DNA from: Takifugu bimaculatus
Lineage: Eukaryota > Chordata > Actinopteri > Tetraodontiformes > Tetraodontidae
Length of the DNA: 64,000 nucleotides
NCBI GenBank assembly: GCA_004026145.2
Contig: CP034992.1
Coordinates: forward strand, 117,501 to 181,500
Direction of reading: 5' to 3'
Part shown: in pieces, positions 1 to 11,100 of the stretch
Layout: every line of letters starts with the position of its first letter
How positions within the stretch are numbered: position 1 is the stretch's first letter
Notes under the pieces: generated by a model
Told to the model about the DNA's origin: nothing
What the model saw: only the letters and a program-made list of their open reading frames with translations
Databases searched by the model: none
Program-made: the position numbers and the translations under genes

Positions 1-420
1 AGGGTGATTTAGGGTTAGGGTTGGAGGGTTAGGGTTGGAGGGTTAGAGTTGGGGGTTAGAGTTAGGGTTAGGGGTTAGGGTTAGGGTTAGGGTTGGTTGG
101 TTGAGGTTAGGGTTAGGGTTAGGGTTAGCGTTAGGGTTAGGGGGTTCGGTTAGGGTTGGGTCAGGTTAGAGTTAGGGTTAGGGTTGGAGGGTTAGGGTTG
201 GAGGGTTAGAGTTAGGGTTAGGGGTTGGGTTAGAGTTAGGGTTAGAGTTAGGGTTAGGGTTGGAGGGTTAGAGTTGGGTTAGGGGGTTAGGGTTAGGGTT
301 AGAGTTAGGGTTCGGGTTTGGGTCACCAAAGTTTAGATCTTTGGCCACGGCCACAGGGGGGTGGGGGGGGGGGGTTAGGGTTAGGGTCAGAGTTGGGTTA
401 GGGTTCAGGGTTTGGGATAA
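1..420 (+). repeat. Degenerate telomere-like TTAGGG tract
   Basis: The tract is built from GGGTTA, GGTTAGAG and GGTTGGAG variants of the vertebrate telomere hexamer, with short perfect runs of TTAGGG. The G-rich strand reads left to right. At a true left chromosome end the top strand would begin with CCCTAA, so this is more likely an interstitial telomere-like minisatellite, or an inverted piece, than the terminus itself. The copies have clearly diverged. Confidence 0.8.
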
Positions 421-682
421 AACTTTTTTTTGCACTGGCCTACTGATCGGGATAGCAGGGGAGTGCGGAGGGTGAGGCCCCCCCCCCCCGGGGGGGCTAT
501 TGGTCAGGGCTCGAAGAGTTCCTGATAGGGTAGGGGAGAGAGCTGAATCGCCCAGTCTGAGAAGACTTTGGTGATATGGCGAGTGGGTATGTGGTTAGGA
601 TTGACCTTGGGGTAGGGGCGGGGTTAGAGGGATGGGTTAGGGTCACCAAAGTTCAGATCTTTGGCCACGGCCCCAGGGGGTG
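321..682 (+). repeat. 42-bp direct repeat pair, 320 bp apart
   Basis: Positions 321-362 and 641-682 are near-identical. Both start GGTCACCAAAGTT, carry AGATCTTTGGCCACGGCC and end in a G run, with two mismatches. The sequence between them (mostly telomere-like, then unique) does not align to itself, so only this block is duplicated. Confidence 0.8.
478..496. repeat. C12G7 homopolymer junction
   Basis: Twelve C are followed directly by seven G, which is self-complementary and could fold into a hairpin. Such runs are also frequent sites of sequencing error, so the exact length should not be trusted. Confidence 0.7.
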
Positions 683-930
683 GCGCTTCACATTCACATT
701 GAGGTGGAATCAGGGGCAGCCCAACCAAGAGTCCCAGAGAGTCTCTCTGTGTTTGTGGTGGGATGCTTCCTGTCCCGTGTGTGAGGAGTGATGGAAACAT
801 GGTGGGATGGAGCCTCTGGTCCAGTAGGTCAGCTGACTGGGAGCTGTGGCCAGAGCTGAAGATTAACACACAAAAACTGATCGATTCATCACAAGGCTAC
901 AACCAGGACACAGAGGTTGGGGAGGGGGGA

Positions 931-1212
931 GAGGCAGACAGGCGGGCAGACAGACAGGCAGACAGACAGAAAGGCAGGCAGACAGACAGGCAGGGAACAG
1001 ACAGAAAGGCAGGCAGGCAGACAGGCAGGTAGACAGGCAGACAGGCAGGGAGACAGGCAGGTAGACAGGCAGACAGGCAGGCAGACAGGCAGGGAGACAG
1101 ACAGGCAGACAGACAGAAAGGCAGGCAGACAGACAGGCAGACAGACAGAAAGGCAGGCAGGCAGGCAGACAGACAGGTAGGCAGACAGACAGGCAGGCAG
1201 TAGACAGACAGG
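931..1212 (+). repeat. CAGA / GGCA tetranucleotide-derived tract
   Basis: The tract is an irregular mosaic of CAGA, GGCA and GGTA tetramers (for example GGCAGACAGACAGGCAG), purine-biased on the plus strand. It grades directly into the 16-bp minisatellite to its right. Reading frames through it are open on both strands only because the repeat lacks stops. Confidence 0.85.
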
Positions 1213-2242
1213 CCACCTGTCCACCTGCAGACCTGTCCACCTGCAGCCTGTCCCTGCAGACCTGTCCACCTGCAGACCTGTCCTCCTGCAGACCTGTCCA
1301 GCTGCAGACCTGTCCACCTGCAGACCTGTCCACCTGCATACCTGTCCTCCTGCATACCTGTCCACCTGCAGCCTGTCCTCCTGCAGACCTGTCCACCTGC
1401 AGACCTGTCCAGCTGCAGACCTGTCCACCTGCAGACCTGTCCACCTGCATACCTGTCCCCTGCATACCTGTCCACCTGCAGCCTGTCCTCCTGCAGACCT
1501 GTCCACCTGCAGACCTGTCCAGCTGCAGACCTGTCCTCCTGCAGACCTGTCCAGCTGCAGACCTGTCCACCTGCAGACCTGTCCACCTGCATACCTGTCC
1601 TCCTGCATACCTGTCCACCTGCAGCCTGTCCAGCTGCAGCCTGTCCACCTGCAGACCTGTCCACCTGCAGCCTGTCCAGCTGCAGCCTGTCTCCTGCAGA
1701 CCTGTCCACCTGCATACCTGTCCAGCTGCAGACCTGTCCACCTGCAGACCTGTCCACCTGCAGACCTGTCCACCTGCAGACCTGTCCTCCTGCAGACCTG
1801 TCCACCTGCAGACCTGTCCAGCTGCAGACCTGTCCTCCTGCAGACCTGTCCAGCTGCAGACCTGTCCAGCTGCAGACCTGTCCACCTGCATACCTGTCCT
1901 CCTGCATACCTGTCCACCTGCAGCCTGTCCAGCTGCAGCCTGTCCACCTGCAGACCTGTCCTCCTGCAGACCTGTCCACCTGCATACCTGTCCACCTGCA
2001 GCCTGTCCAGGTGCAGACCTGTCCACCTGCAGACCTGTCCTCCTGCAGACCTGTCCACCTGCAGCCTGTCCAGCTGCAGCCTGTCCACCTGCAGACCTGT
2101 CCACCTGCAGCCTGTCCTCCTGCAGACCTGTCCACCTGCAGACCTGTCCACCTGCAGACCTGTCCACCTGCAGACCTGTCCTCCTGCAGACCTGTCCACC
2201 TGCAGACCTGTCCAGCTGCAGACCTGTCCTCCTGCAGACCTG
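1213..2242 (+). repeat. 16-bp minisatellite (CCACCTGCAGACCTGT)
   Basis: About 64 tandem copies of a 16-bp unit carry a PstI-type CTGCAG core. Variants alternate CCACC, CCTCC and CCAGC before TGCAG; some units have CATA instead of CAGA, and some are shortened to 14 bp (TGCAGCCTGTCC). The minus strand is open in all three frames across the array, giving frames of over 400 codons with no protein-like composition. The array runs into the N gap, so its true length is unknown. Confidence 0.92.
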
Positions 2243-2342
2243 NNNNNNNNNNNNNNNNNNNNNNNNNNNNNNNNNNNNNNNNNNNNNNNNNNNNNNNNNN
2301 NNNNNNNNNNNNNNNNNNNNNNNNNNNNNNNNNNNNNNNNNN
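2243..2342. other. Assembly gap of 100 N
   Basis: Exactly 100 N, a conventional placeholder for a gap of unknown size. It sits at the end of the 16-bp minisatellite, so the repeat array probably caused the assembly break. Confidence 0.99.
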
Positions 2343-2575
2343 CCCCCCCCCTCGCCCTGTTCTCACTGACCCCTCAGTTTCCCAGCACAAATGCCCTCTG
2401 TCCTGCTTTCAGGTGAGAACGCTCACAACACCAACCCCCCAGTTTTGATAAGACTTAACAAAAGAAAGAGAAAAAAAGAAAAGAAATGGTTCCTGTTTCT
2501 CTGCAAAGACGCCAGCATGACGAAGACAAGGGAGGGACAAAGGAGGAAAAGAGAGAACGGAAACACTAAAATGAT

Positions 2576-2578
<3 letters not shown>

Positions 2579-2635
<57 letters not shown>
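2579..2635 (+). repeat. (TG)n microsatellite
   Basis: Uninterrupted TG dinucleotide run of about 28 copies. Confidence 0.97.
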
Positions 2636-2636
<1 letters not shown>

Positions 2637-4554
2637 AGGTGTACCCTGGTGCGTTGCAGTCCCAGTTTGTCCTGATGGCCAACTGTCCCGGTGAACAAAG
2701 AGCCCATTGACTCTCTCACACAAGAGCTTTCTCTCACAGGCGACTGCTTTGTGGTTGTCCTTTCGACACACACATATTTCCAAATTCCTCTCGTGAACAC
2801 ACACACACACGCGCGGCGCGTGCACACACAGGACCTTCAATCGTAACGTCACCTGTGCCTGTTTTAATCGACACTTTTTTCGAGAAATCTTCATCTCGCA
2901 TCATCACGGAAGCGACTCAGAACTAAAAACATGATCCTTTCCACAGTAGCTGCACCTCCTTTCAACCTGAACCTCCTTTCAACCTGAACCTCCTTTCAAC
3001 CTGAACTGTACATCGACACTCTCTGGATCAGGGCTGCAAAGTCGGACAACTTGCAGAGCACTTCCCACACTCGGCTTCATTGCAGTCGGTCCTGAATAAG
3101 AAAGGCAGGACGCCACGGCGACCGCCGCCCCAGCCGGCTACAGCTGGTAGACTCGGCTCAGGTGGATGTGCTGCCCTGTGCTGATGGGGTCAGGAACAAC
3201 TGTTCCAAAACGAGACGCCGGCAAGGATGGAGGAGGTGCCCCAAAATTCTGACTTTACTCCTTCCCGTTATCAAGTCGTTTGCTGCAGACCAAAACCCAA
3301 AAGGGTGCTGCGGACATGACCTCCACGGTGGACACGCTTAACTAAGAAGGACTCGTTTCTTTGTGGGGTTGCACCCAGGTTTAAATGTCTTATTATAATT
3401 CTTTAAATAGTCGATATCTCTGCAGCCATCTGCCACAGTTGAGCGTTTAATGGGGAATTAAAGGTCGACATGTTTGAGTGCAGCTTCTGTAGATTCTGTT
3501 CCGCACTGAAAATGTCGGCACTTCACGTCCACAAGGTAGCTGATGAATGCACTTTGTGCTGTGCTTCTCCAGGTTATTCTCTTGCCCTCTTGTGGAGCGA
3601 GAACAGGAGTCCAGAGAGCCAAGAGAGCTACATTAATTATAACCTTCCCAGTGGGGAACAGAGCTTACCACAGCCCTGACAGAGAGCAGCGGGATTATGG
3701 CGTCTCACCAGTTCTACCATTATCTGACCAACCGTTGAGCTCTGGGATGCTTTCAACCCACTTTACGTTTCTTCTTATCTATTAGACGAAGCTTTTGATT
3801 GAATATAACTAAGCCAGACAGGCTTATTCCAGTATTTTTAACACCTTTAATCAAACTATCATTAACTTATTTAAACAAATAATGACGCAGCACCGCCTTA
3901 ATGGGTGCAACATTAATGCTCAACCATGTTTCTAGCAGTTTCTAGCAACCTCTGACTTCATTTTTGTGTCAGTTTCTAAATAAATGTTTGATTCCAAACT
4001 TGGGAACTAGAAATACTGGAGGATACATAAATTATGGGTTCTGTGACACACCTGAGGACAGGTATTCAATACTGTATTAACGAGAGCAGAGCGTATGCAC
4101 GCCGATGCACAATGTTGACCCTGACATTCAGCCTCGGCGATGTTCACTCAGGCCCGACTTTAAGTGGCTGTGCGAAACAGACTGCTGAAGCATCAGTTCT
4201 GCAGTTCGGAGCAGAAATCTGCTTTTAGCTTTCTATACATGCCACGTTTAAGAGACGGAACAACAGCAGCCTGGAGTTTGACCCAGGACTGAGGTATCAA
4301 AATCAACTTCCAGGCTTTCGAGACAGCAAAGAACAGTAAAACAATTGTGAGGTGGAACCGACTCAGAAAGAGGGGGTGAGGGGGGAGAGGGTACCCTGGC
4401 CTAGTTATTCCTCTGTAAGCTGCTCACAATACAGACATGGTTGCACAAAGAGAGAGAAGAGAGAGGAGAGCAGAGATGGGCAGAGGAAAAAAGACTGAGG
4501 GACAGAAAGTCAGGCCAGAGAAGGGATTAGTGATCAAAGAAAGCCAGTGGCCAT

Positions 4555-4561
<7 letters not shown>
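2636..4561. other. Non-coding stretch, no gene seen
   Basis: No exon with flanking splice sites and recognisable protein is visible. It contains a 17-bp unit, CCTCCTTTCAACCTGAA, repeated three times in tandem at 2955-3005, and one CTCF-like motif in reverse orientation at 3582-3599 (reverse complement of CCACAAGAGGGCAA). The remainder is ordinary AT-rich unique sequence. Confidence 0.6.

Positions 4562-4623
<62 letters not shown>
4562..4623 (+). repeat. (AC)n microsatellite
   Basis: Uninterrupted AC run of about 31 copies. Confidence 0.97.
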
Positions 4624-4626
<3 letters not shown>

Positions 4627-7600
4627 GAAAGTGTGGGAGATTAGAGGATTTTTCCATGGGTTTAATCATTTACCTTCTTTCTGAGCACAATCCATTTAAA
4701 TGTCAAACAAGCAAATGTGCACACACATACACATCTGCACTTCCATGTACACACACACATACACACACTGATCAATTATAGTGTTCTATCAAGCATGTGG
4801 GATACGCTGTCTTAGCACTCACTCCAGTTAGTTTCATAGGTCCCAAATGCCTTTAATTCCTCCTCATCCTCTGTTTCCTCATAAAGACACAAACAATCTG
4901 CTGAAAATGCCCATTAGGCCGTCAAACAACTGCACAAAAACAGACCCAGAACTCCTCCACCTCCCCGAGGAGCACTGGTGGGAAAATGGAAGAGGGAACA
5001 GTAGTAAAGGAAGGACAAGAAGGGCTGCACAAGCAGAGGAGGTGGAGGAGAAACCTGGGAGAGTGGACTTAATTGAGGAATCCTCCTTCTCAGCCTCATT
5101 CTGTGCAGTGAAACACATAAACACACACATCTCCCCTGTCAGAGGCTTGACCTCTACAAACCCATCTCGCTCCTCGGCATTCATCGCCCCCCACTGGCTG
5201 ACCCTGATTGGCTAATGACAGCTCATTTATCTTGACGCAGCACCTGCAGTGGCGAGAGAGAGGGAGTGTGTGTGTGTGTGTGTGGTGTGTTGTGTGTGTG
5301 TGTGTTGGTGTTGGGTGTGTGTGTGTGTGTGTGTGTGTGTGGTGTCCTAGGACTGAGTTTCTGTACACATCCCCTGTTAAGACCAGCTCTGTCTACGCTA
5401 GCGCTGCCCTGCTGCACCAGCTTGCACACAAAGTCTCACCTCTGGGAATGAGAGGAGGAGGAAGAGGAGGAGGGAGGAGGAAGGAGGAAACCGCTTGAAG
5501 CAAGAGGGGGAAAGGTGAAAAGTGTGATCCTGAGAGAGATAGTGAAGGAGGAAAAAATGGAAAAGAGGGGGAGTCAGAACCAGAAGGTCCATAAAGGAGA
5601 AGAAGACACAATAATTGAAGGTGGGTGGAAAAAAGAAAAAGCCAAAAAAATGGGAAGAGGGTGATTAAAAGGGGAGAGAGGGGGGGGGAGGCAAGAGATG
5701 GGAGATAAAAGAGAACGGAACAAGGAAAACAGTAGCAGTGGAGAGAAGGAGGGAGGGGGTGGATTGATGCATGTTTTTATTCACTAACACTTCTTTAATT
5801 ACTGCAGCTGCAATCAATGTCAGCCTGATCGCTGCTCGGCGGGTGTACCAGCATCTCCGGGGTCGGAACACACAGCAGCCACCAGTATCGTCAGACCAGT
5901 GAGACCAGTCCACAGGACCAGCCAACATGGGAGACCTGCACGGGCTCCTCCATTTTCCATCATTCCAATGTCAACGATCCGTTTAAGTCGCCTCATTCAC
6001 AAAGTTTAAATGGTTTTGAAGAAACCAGACGGGAGAGGCGAGCCCACCGCTAGAGGGCAGGCGAGCCACTGACGGCTCTCTTCCGCCACTTCGACCGTGT
6101 GAAGGTGTGTTTTAGGAACAGAGAGTCCTCAGTTGTGTTCGATCCTTCATCACTGGATGTTCGGGACTAAACTCACGCAGCAGTGATCTTCCATTTTCCC
6201 TTTTCCCACTCAACTTTTTTTAACCACCTAAATCAGATGTGAATAAACTCGGTAGCTGCTGTCATGTGACTGCGCGATGCACTTGCTGTGGCAGGTCTGG
6301 AAGCAACGCTGCTGACTGTTGCCGAGCAACTAGCACAGGCTCCTTTAAACATGTGAATAATTGTAGGGTTTTAAGTGCCCTGACATGTTGACATAAATCG
6401 CATCATTAAAGGTTACATCTGAGTTTAAGGACGTCCCCGTGGACGTCATCGGTTACTTCAGGAGACATCGTCCCACCTACTCATTTGCCACGTTTCACAA
6501 GTGCAAGTTTGACTTTTGCGTGGAAGCAACGCCGCGGCTCATTTTCATTGTTTTGTAACATATTTTGATTACCACATTCACCTTCCTTGTTATGTCTTAT
6601 CCCTCTCTCTTCCTCCTCTCCTCCTCCTTTCCTCCTCCTCCTCTCTCCTCCTCCAGCCTGACTGCAGAGAGGGGAAGGTTTGCATGTGTTATGTCGCCTT
6701 TTGTTCTTTGCTGTCAGGCTCATTGTCAAAAAACGGAGAAGTAGAGAGGAAGCAGAGGCTGGTTAGTAAGAGAGAAGGAAGCTCCGCGTGAGCTTCAGCA
6801 TGACTGTAGCAGGTAGCTTCACAGCACCTTCACCCACCTCTGCAACCCCCACCCTCACTTCCCCTTTGTGCTCTCTTATCTTATTTTTCTCTCTCTAGCC
6901 AGGTGCTGCTTATCCAGCCTTCAGCACAATCTTATCCCCCCACCCCCCACCCTCATCCTGTTTTATCTCCTACCCACTGTCACAAACTCACCCTTCAACA
7001 CACACACACACGCACACACACACACACCACATTTCCTTCATCCTATCTCCCCTCCCTTCACCCCTTCCTTCATCTCCATCTTTTCACCCCTCCCTGGGCC
7101 ACTGGAGGCAGCCGGTGGGCTGTGTGACCTAATCCTATCGCAGCTCTGACACATACGCATGGTGGGAAGACAGACAGGTGTGAGGATAGACCGGCAGCTA
7201 GAAACTCATCAGTTCCAGATTGGTATCTTTACCTCAGTCTTACAGGCTTAATCCGGCTTCTTTCTCCGGCACAGTCGGCTACTGTAGCAACCAAGAGCTG
7301 GAACGAACAAATCCATACAGCTTAAGCCCCCTCAAATCTCTCTCAAGTTCACTTTCCAAGAGGCAAGGCAGCATAACATCTTTAGCATTATTCTGGGGGT
7401 GGCGAGGTTGCCAATCGGAAAGCTACGTTGTTTTCCCCAGTTTTTCAAAGACCTTTTTTTTAATCTCGAGACATCTGGTGTCCAGAATTAGGAGCAGAGT
7501 GGTGCAGAGTTGGCAGCAGAGTTCCTGTTTCACACTGTTGCAGCATATTCACACCGTTATAGCCACCGCTTAATCTTTCAACCTTTTTCCTTTTTTTTTT

Positions 7601-8064
7601 CCTGTGTTGTTAGCTGCTGGCTGCGACTGGAAGAAGGGCAGGGTGTCGAGTCTCCCCGAGTCTCTCGCTCTCCATCCTGATTTAGAATTAGATCTATTTC
7701 TGTTGGGCCCTGCAAGCCCGCCGGGAAATATTTCAATTCTGCCTCGGAATGTGTGTATATGTGCGATTCATTTAATGTGAGCGAAAGAGGCAAAACCCCC
7801 CAAAGTTACAGTTCCATTTAAATGCATAAAACAGTCGTCCACAGCTTTGGCAGCAAAGTTTTAATAGCCAGACACGCCAATAAAGTTACTGTGAAGTCAA
7901 ATCACACAGAATAGGAAAAGAGCGTGACAGGATGAGAAGAGGGGAGGGAAAGAGGCTGCACGATCAGCCTGTACTGGCAAAGACCTTTAAACTCAAGCTG
8001 TGTTCTGTTATTCATACACAGAGCACGTAAAGATTTTCAGTCAAGCTTACCCTATGGCTGCACT
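4624..8064. other. Non-coding stretch with purine-rich tract
   Basis: No gene is seen. An interrupted TG array lies at 5268-5342. About 5443-5760 is strongly purine-rich on the plus strand (GGAGGA, GAGAGA, AAAGA). A strong CTCF-like motif, CCACCGCTAGAGGGCAG, is at 6044-6060. Polypyrimidine and AC-rich patches occur at 6600-6660 and 6995-7027. Short open frames here coincide with low-complexity sequence and resemble no protein I know. Confidence 0.6.
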
Positions 8065-8116
8065 ACACACACACACACACACAACACACACACACACACA
8101 CACCACACACACACAC
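8065..8116 (+). repeat. (AC)n microsatellite, interrupted
   Basis: AC run with two single-base interruptions. Confidence 0.95.
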
Positions 8117-11100
8117 CGTACTTTCACTTTTAAGGGATTATAGAGTAAATGACTGGCTGAACCAGTTAAAAGTGTGTTTATTAGATAGCGAGTCGACACA
8201 CTCACCTCGGAGTGGAACCCGGCACTCGTCTGCCCCGTGGAGTAAAAATGAGCGGCCTGCGCCTCTGTACTTGAGGAGACACATGCACGCGCACACTCAG
8301 CCAGAGGAGTGTGCACAGTTGACGAGGCTGGACTGGATAGAGCCAAGGAGCAGTAGTAGGAGGAGGAGGAGATAGGGAGGAGGGAGGTCTGGAGAGAGAG
8401 GAGGGAGGGAGAGAGGGAGAGAGAGAGACTGAAGAATGAAATCCAGCAGAGGAAAAAAGGAATCGGTGAAGGAAAACATTTGTGAAAAGGGTCACACTGA
8501 CGCAGAGTCCTTCCATCCGTCATTTGAGGGTTTGTGTGCTGGGAATGTGTGAAGCTCTGTGAGGATCCCCTCTTCATCACTTCAGACCTCTGCCTCTCAA
8601 CAGAAAGTGTACAGTCTGTGTGTGTGTGTGTGTGCGTGCGTGTGTGTGCGTGTGTGTGTGTGTGGGTCTCCCATCAGTCTCAGGCTACAGCTCACTCGCA
8701 TTACAACACGATTCATGTCGTTTTGTCTCTGCAGCTCTTCAGTCCTCCGCTTAATTGCATTCTCTCTTTTCCTTCTAATCCTCTCAAACGTCTCCCAGAT
8801 CCTCCAGCTTCTGAAGTTCCTCCCTGTTCCTCATCATTTGTATTTTAAATATCAATGAAAGAATACTGCCACTAATAGTATTATTGATTATGACGTTTTT
8901 TTTTAAAAAAAATCATGCAATTGAGTAAGAGTTTATATAAAAAAAACATCAAACTACAGAACAAAGGTGCTAATGGAGCTCTTGTATCACCCTTTATCTT
9001 GGGTTGGTTAAATTGCAGTTACATAAAACATCTCTGATATTTGCTGGTTGTAGAGTTCTTTTTTTTTCTGTATCGCTCTCACACAGGAAAAGCAAATTCA
9101 TGTCCACACAGCCGGAGCACCGAGCGCTTGCGTGTAATTGTGTGTGAAGTACCGAGCAGCCACAATCCCGACTGAGCGGCAGAAAAGCCGTCTCCACGTC
9201 CAATTATTTGCTTCTCAAAGACAGACAGATGGAGAAGGGGGGTAAGAGAGAAAGGTAGTAGACCAAGTCAGAGGCACAGAGAGGGTCTGCAGAAGGAGGG
9301 GGCGGGGGTCATTAGAATAAGAAAGTATTCTCTCTGCTCAAGTTCAGAGAGTAGTTTCACAATTAGAAAATATCTCAACTAATCCCCGAGGAGCCAACTG
9401 AGCAGAGAGGATATGTGGAAGAGAGAGGGATGATGAAAAATGGCACAAAGAAGAGCTGAAGTTGTTAGAGAGAAGACTGACGAGAGTGTGTACAGAAAAA
9501 CAGCCTAATTCTTCTCATTAGTTTGTGTCTCCATACCGTCCTGATGCGAGCAGCCGTCTGTCTCCTCTTGTCCTTCTTCTCTTCTACTTTTTCCTCGTGT
9601 CGCTTCTGCCTCTCTCTGCCGACCGGGATACTCCATCAGAGAAGAGTTGGACTCATGGCGGGTGGAGGCACCGATGCGCCGAAAACACTCTCCAGCTTTC
9701 ACTACCTTTGACTCTTTTCACCGTTTTCTCTTTCACTCTTGTCAGCCGGAGCATTTTTCTTTCTTCCCCAACAGCGGTGACACACGGCGTAGGGGGGACG
9801 TCGAGGACAAGCAGGGGTGGATGGACGGAGAGAGAGAGCAGGGACGAGAAAAGCGCAAGTGTAGGTAGATGCAACTGCAAGCGGGAATGATGGGAAGAGG
9901 CAGGTTGGTAGTGACACATCGCGGAGGTGTGCGTCTACGTATGTGTGAGGGTGTCAGAACACGGGGGCAGTCCTTCGAGCCGCCGCCACCAACGAGGAAG
10001 AGGTGGAGGAGGAATGGATGGGTCGGTAGGTGGATGGAGGGGTGATAGAGGGTGTGATTCAGCAGGCACGCCACCTCCTCTCCTCCTCGTCTGCACACGC
10101 AGGCGCTCGCTTCGTTCATTATCATTCACAGCGTCTCACCATGACACGCATGGTTAAGCCACTCACGGAGACGGAGCTTCACCCCGAACTGAATCTTAAT
10201 GGAGGTGGAGGAGAGCGGCTGAAGAGGAGGAGGATGGGGCGGGGGGGTATCAGACGTGCAGGTGTCTCCTTGGTTTCCATTGTTGGCTGTCAGCCTGAGG
10301 CTCGTGCATGAATGAATGTCCAGGTCACATGCAAGTGGCCGCATGTGAGGGCTACTTTGTTCTGTCCAACCCCTCCTTTTCACAGTTTTACAACCAAAAA
10401 AAATGAGCTCACGGAGGAAAATCTTGATTAAAAAAAGTTCTCTATCAAGTTGTGAAGTTCCGGTTTGTAGGATTTGGTTAAATCTAGTTGTGAAAAACAA
10501 GAGTAGCTGTTCCTGTTCAAGACAACCTAGAGCGACTGCAGGGCAGCAAAAGGCATTTTTCCATGACTCCATTCAGAATGTCTGGGCTTAGACACCATCA
10601 CGTCACATCATAGCTCCTTTTTTCCTGTATGAGATGTACCATAAGATGCATACATTAACTAAAGATATAAGTATATGGGTGAGATGGTCCAAAAACAGAT
10701 CAGCGATCCAGGTTCTCCACTGTAATCTGGACTTGTGAAGAGCCCAGGACTGCCCTGGAGGTGACGTGGTCCTTGAGCAGCTCTCAAAGCCCTTCAGTAC
10801 TACGAGGCGCTGATCCCTGAGACGGGTGGCTGTTCTTATAGGCAGTCGCACTTGTTCTTGCTCTTGTCTATGCAGTAATTACTGCGCCGAGCACTCTAAT
10901 TTGTTTTTAAAATACGGCTTATCATCTGCCTCACTGTAAGGTGGTGCTTTGGTTCTGGTAATACCTCCCTTATAGCCAAGTTCTTGTAGTTGGGTTTGTG
11001 CATTGCTATGGTAATTATGTCTAATGTTTATGATTGTTAGTAGTTTATTTTATCTTCCATCCAGAAGGTTTCCTCCCATCATGTCCTTCTGAAGCGCCGT

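Noticed and set aside
863..2390. Three overlapping minus-strand open frames of 430-500 codons
   Set aside because: All come from the 16-bp minisatellite and the CAGA tract, are open in every phase, and one even runs through the N gap. No protein-like composition.
2409..2894. Minus-strand frames with poly-His-Thr
   Set aside because: Created by (CA)n translation. The same applies to the many His-Thr and Cys-Val frames around other CA/TG arrays.
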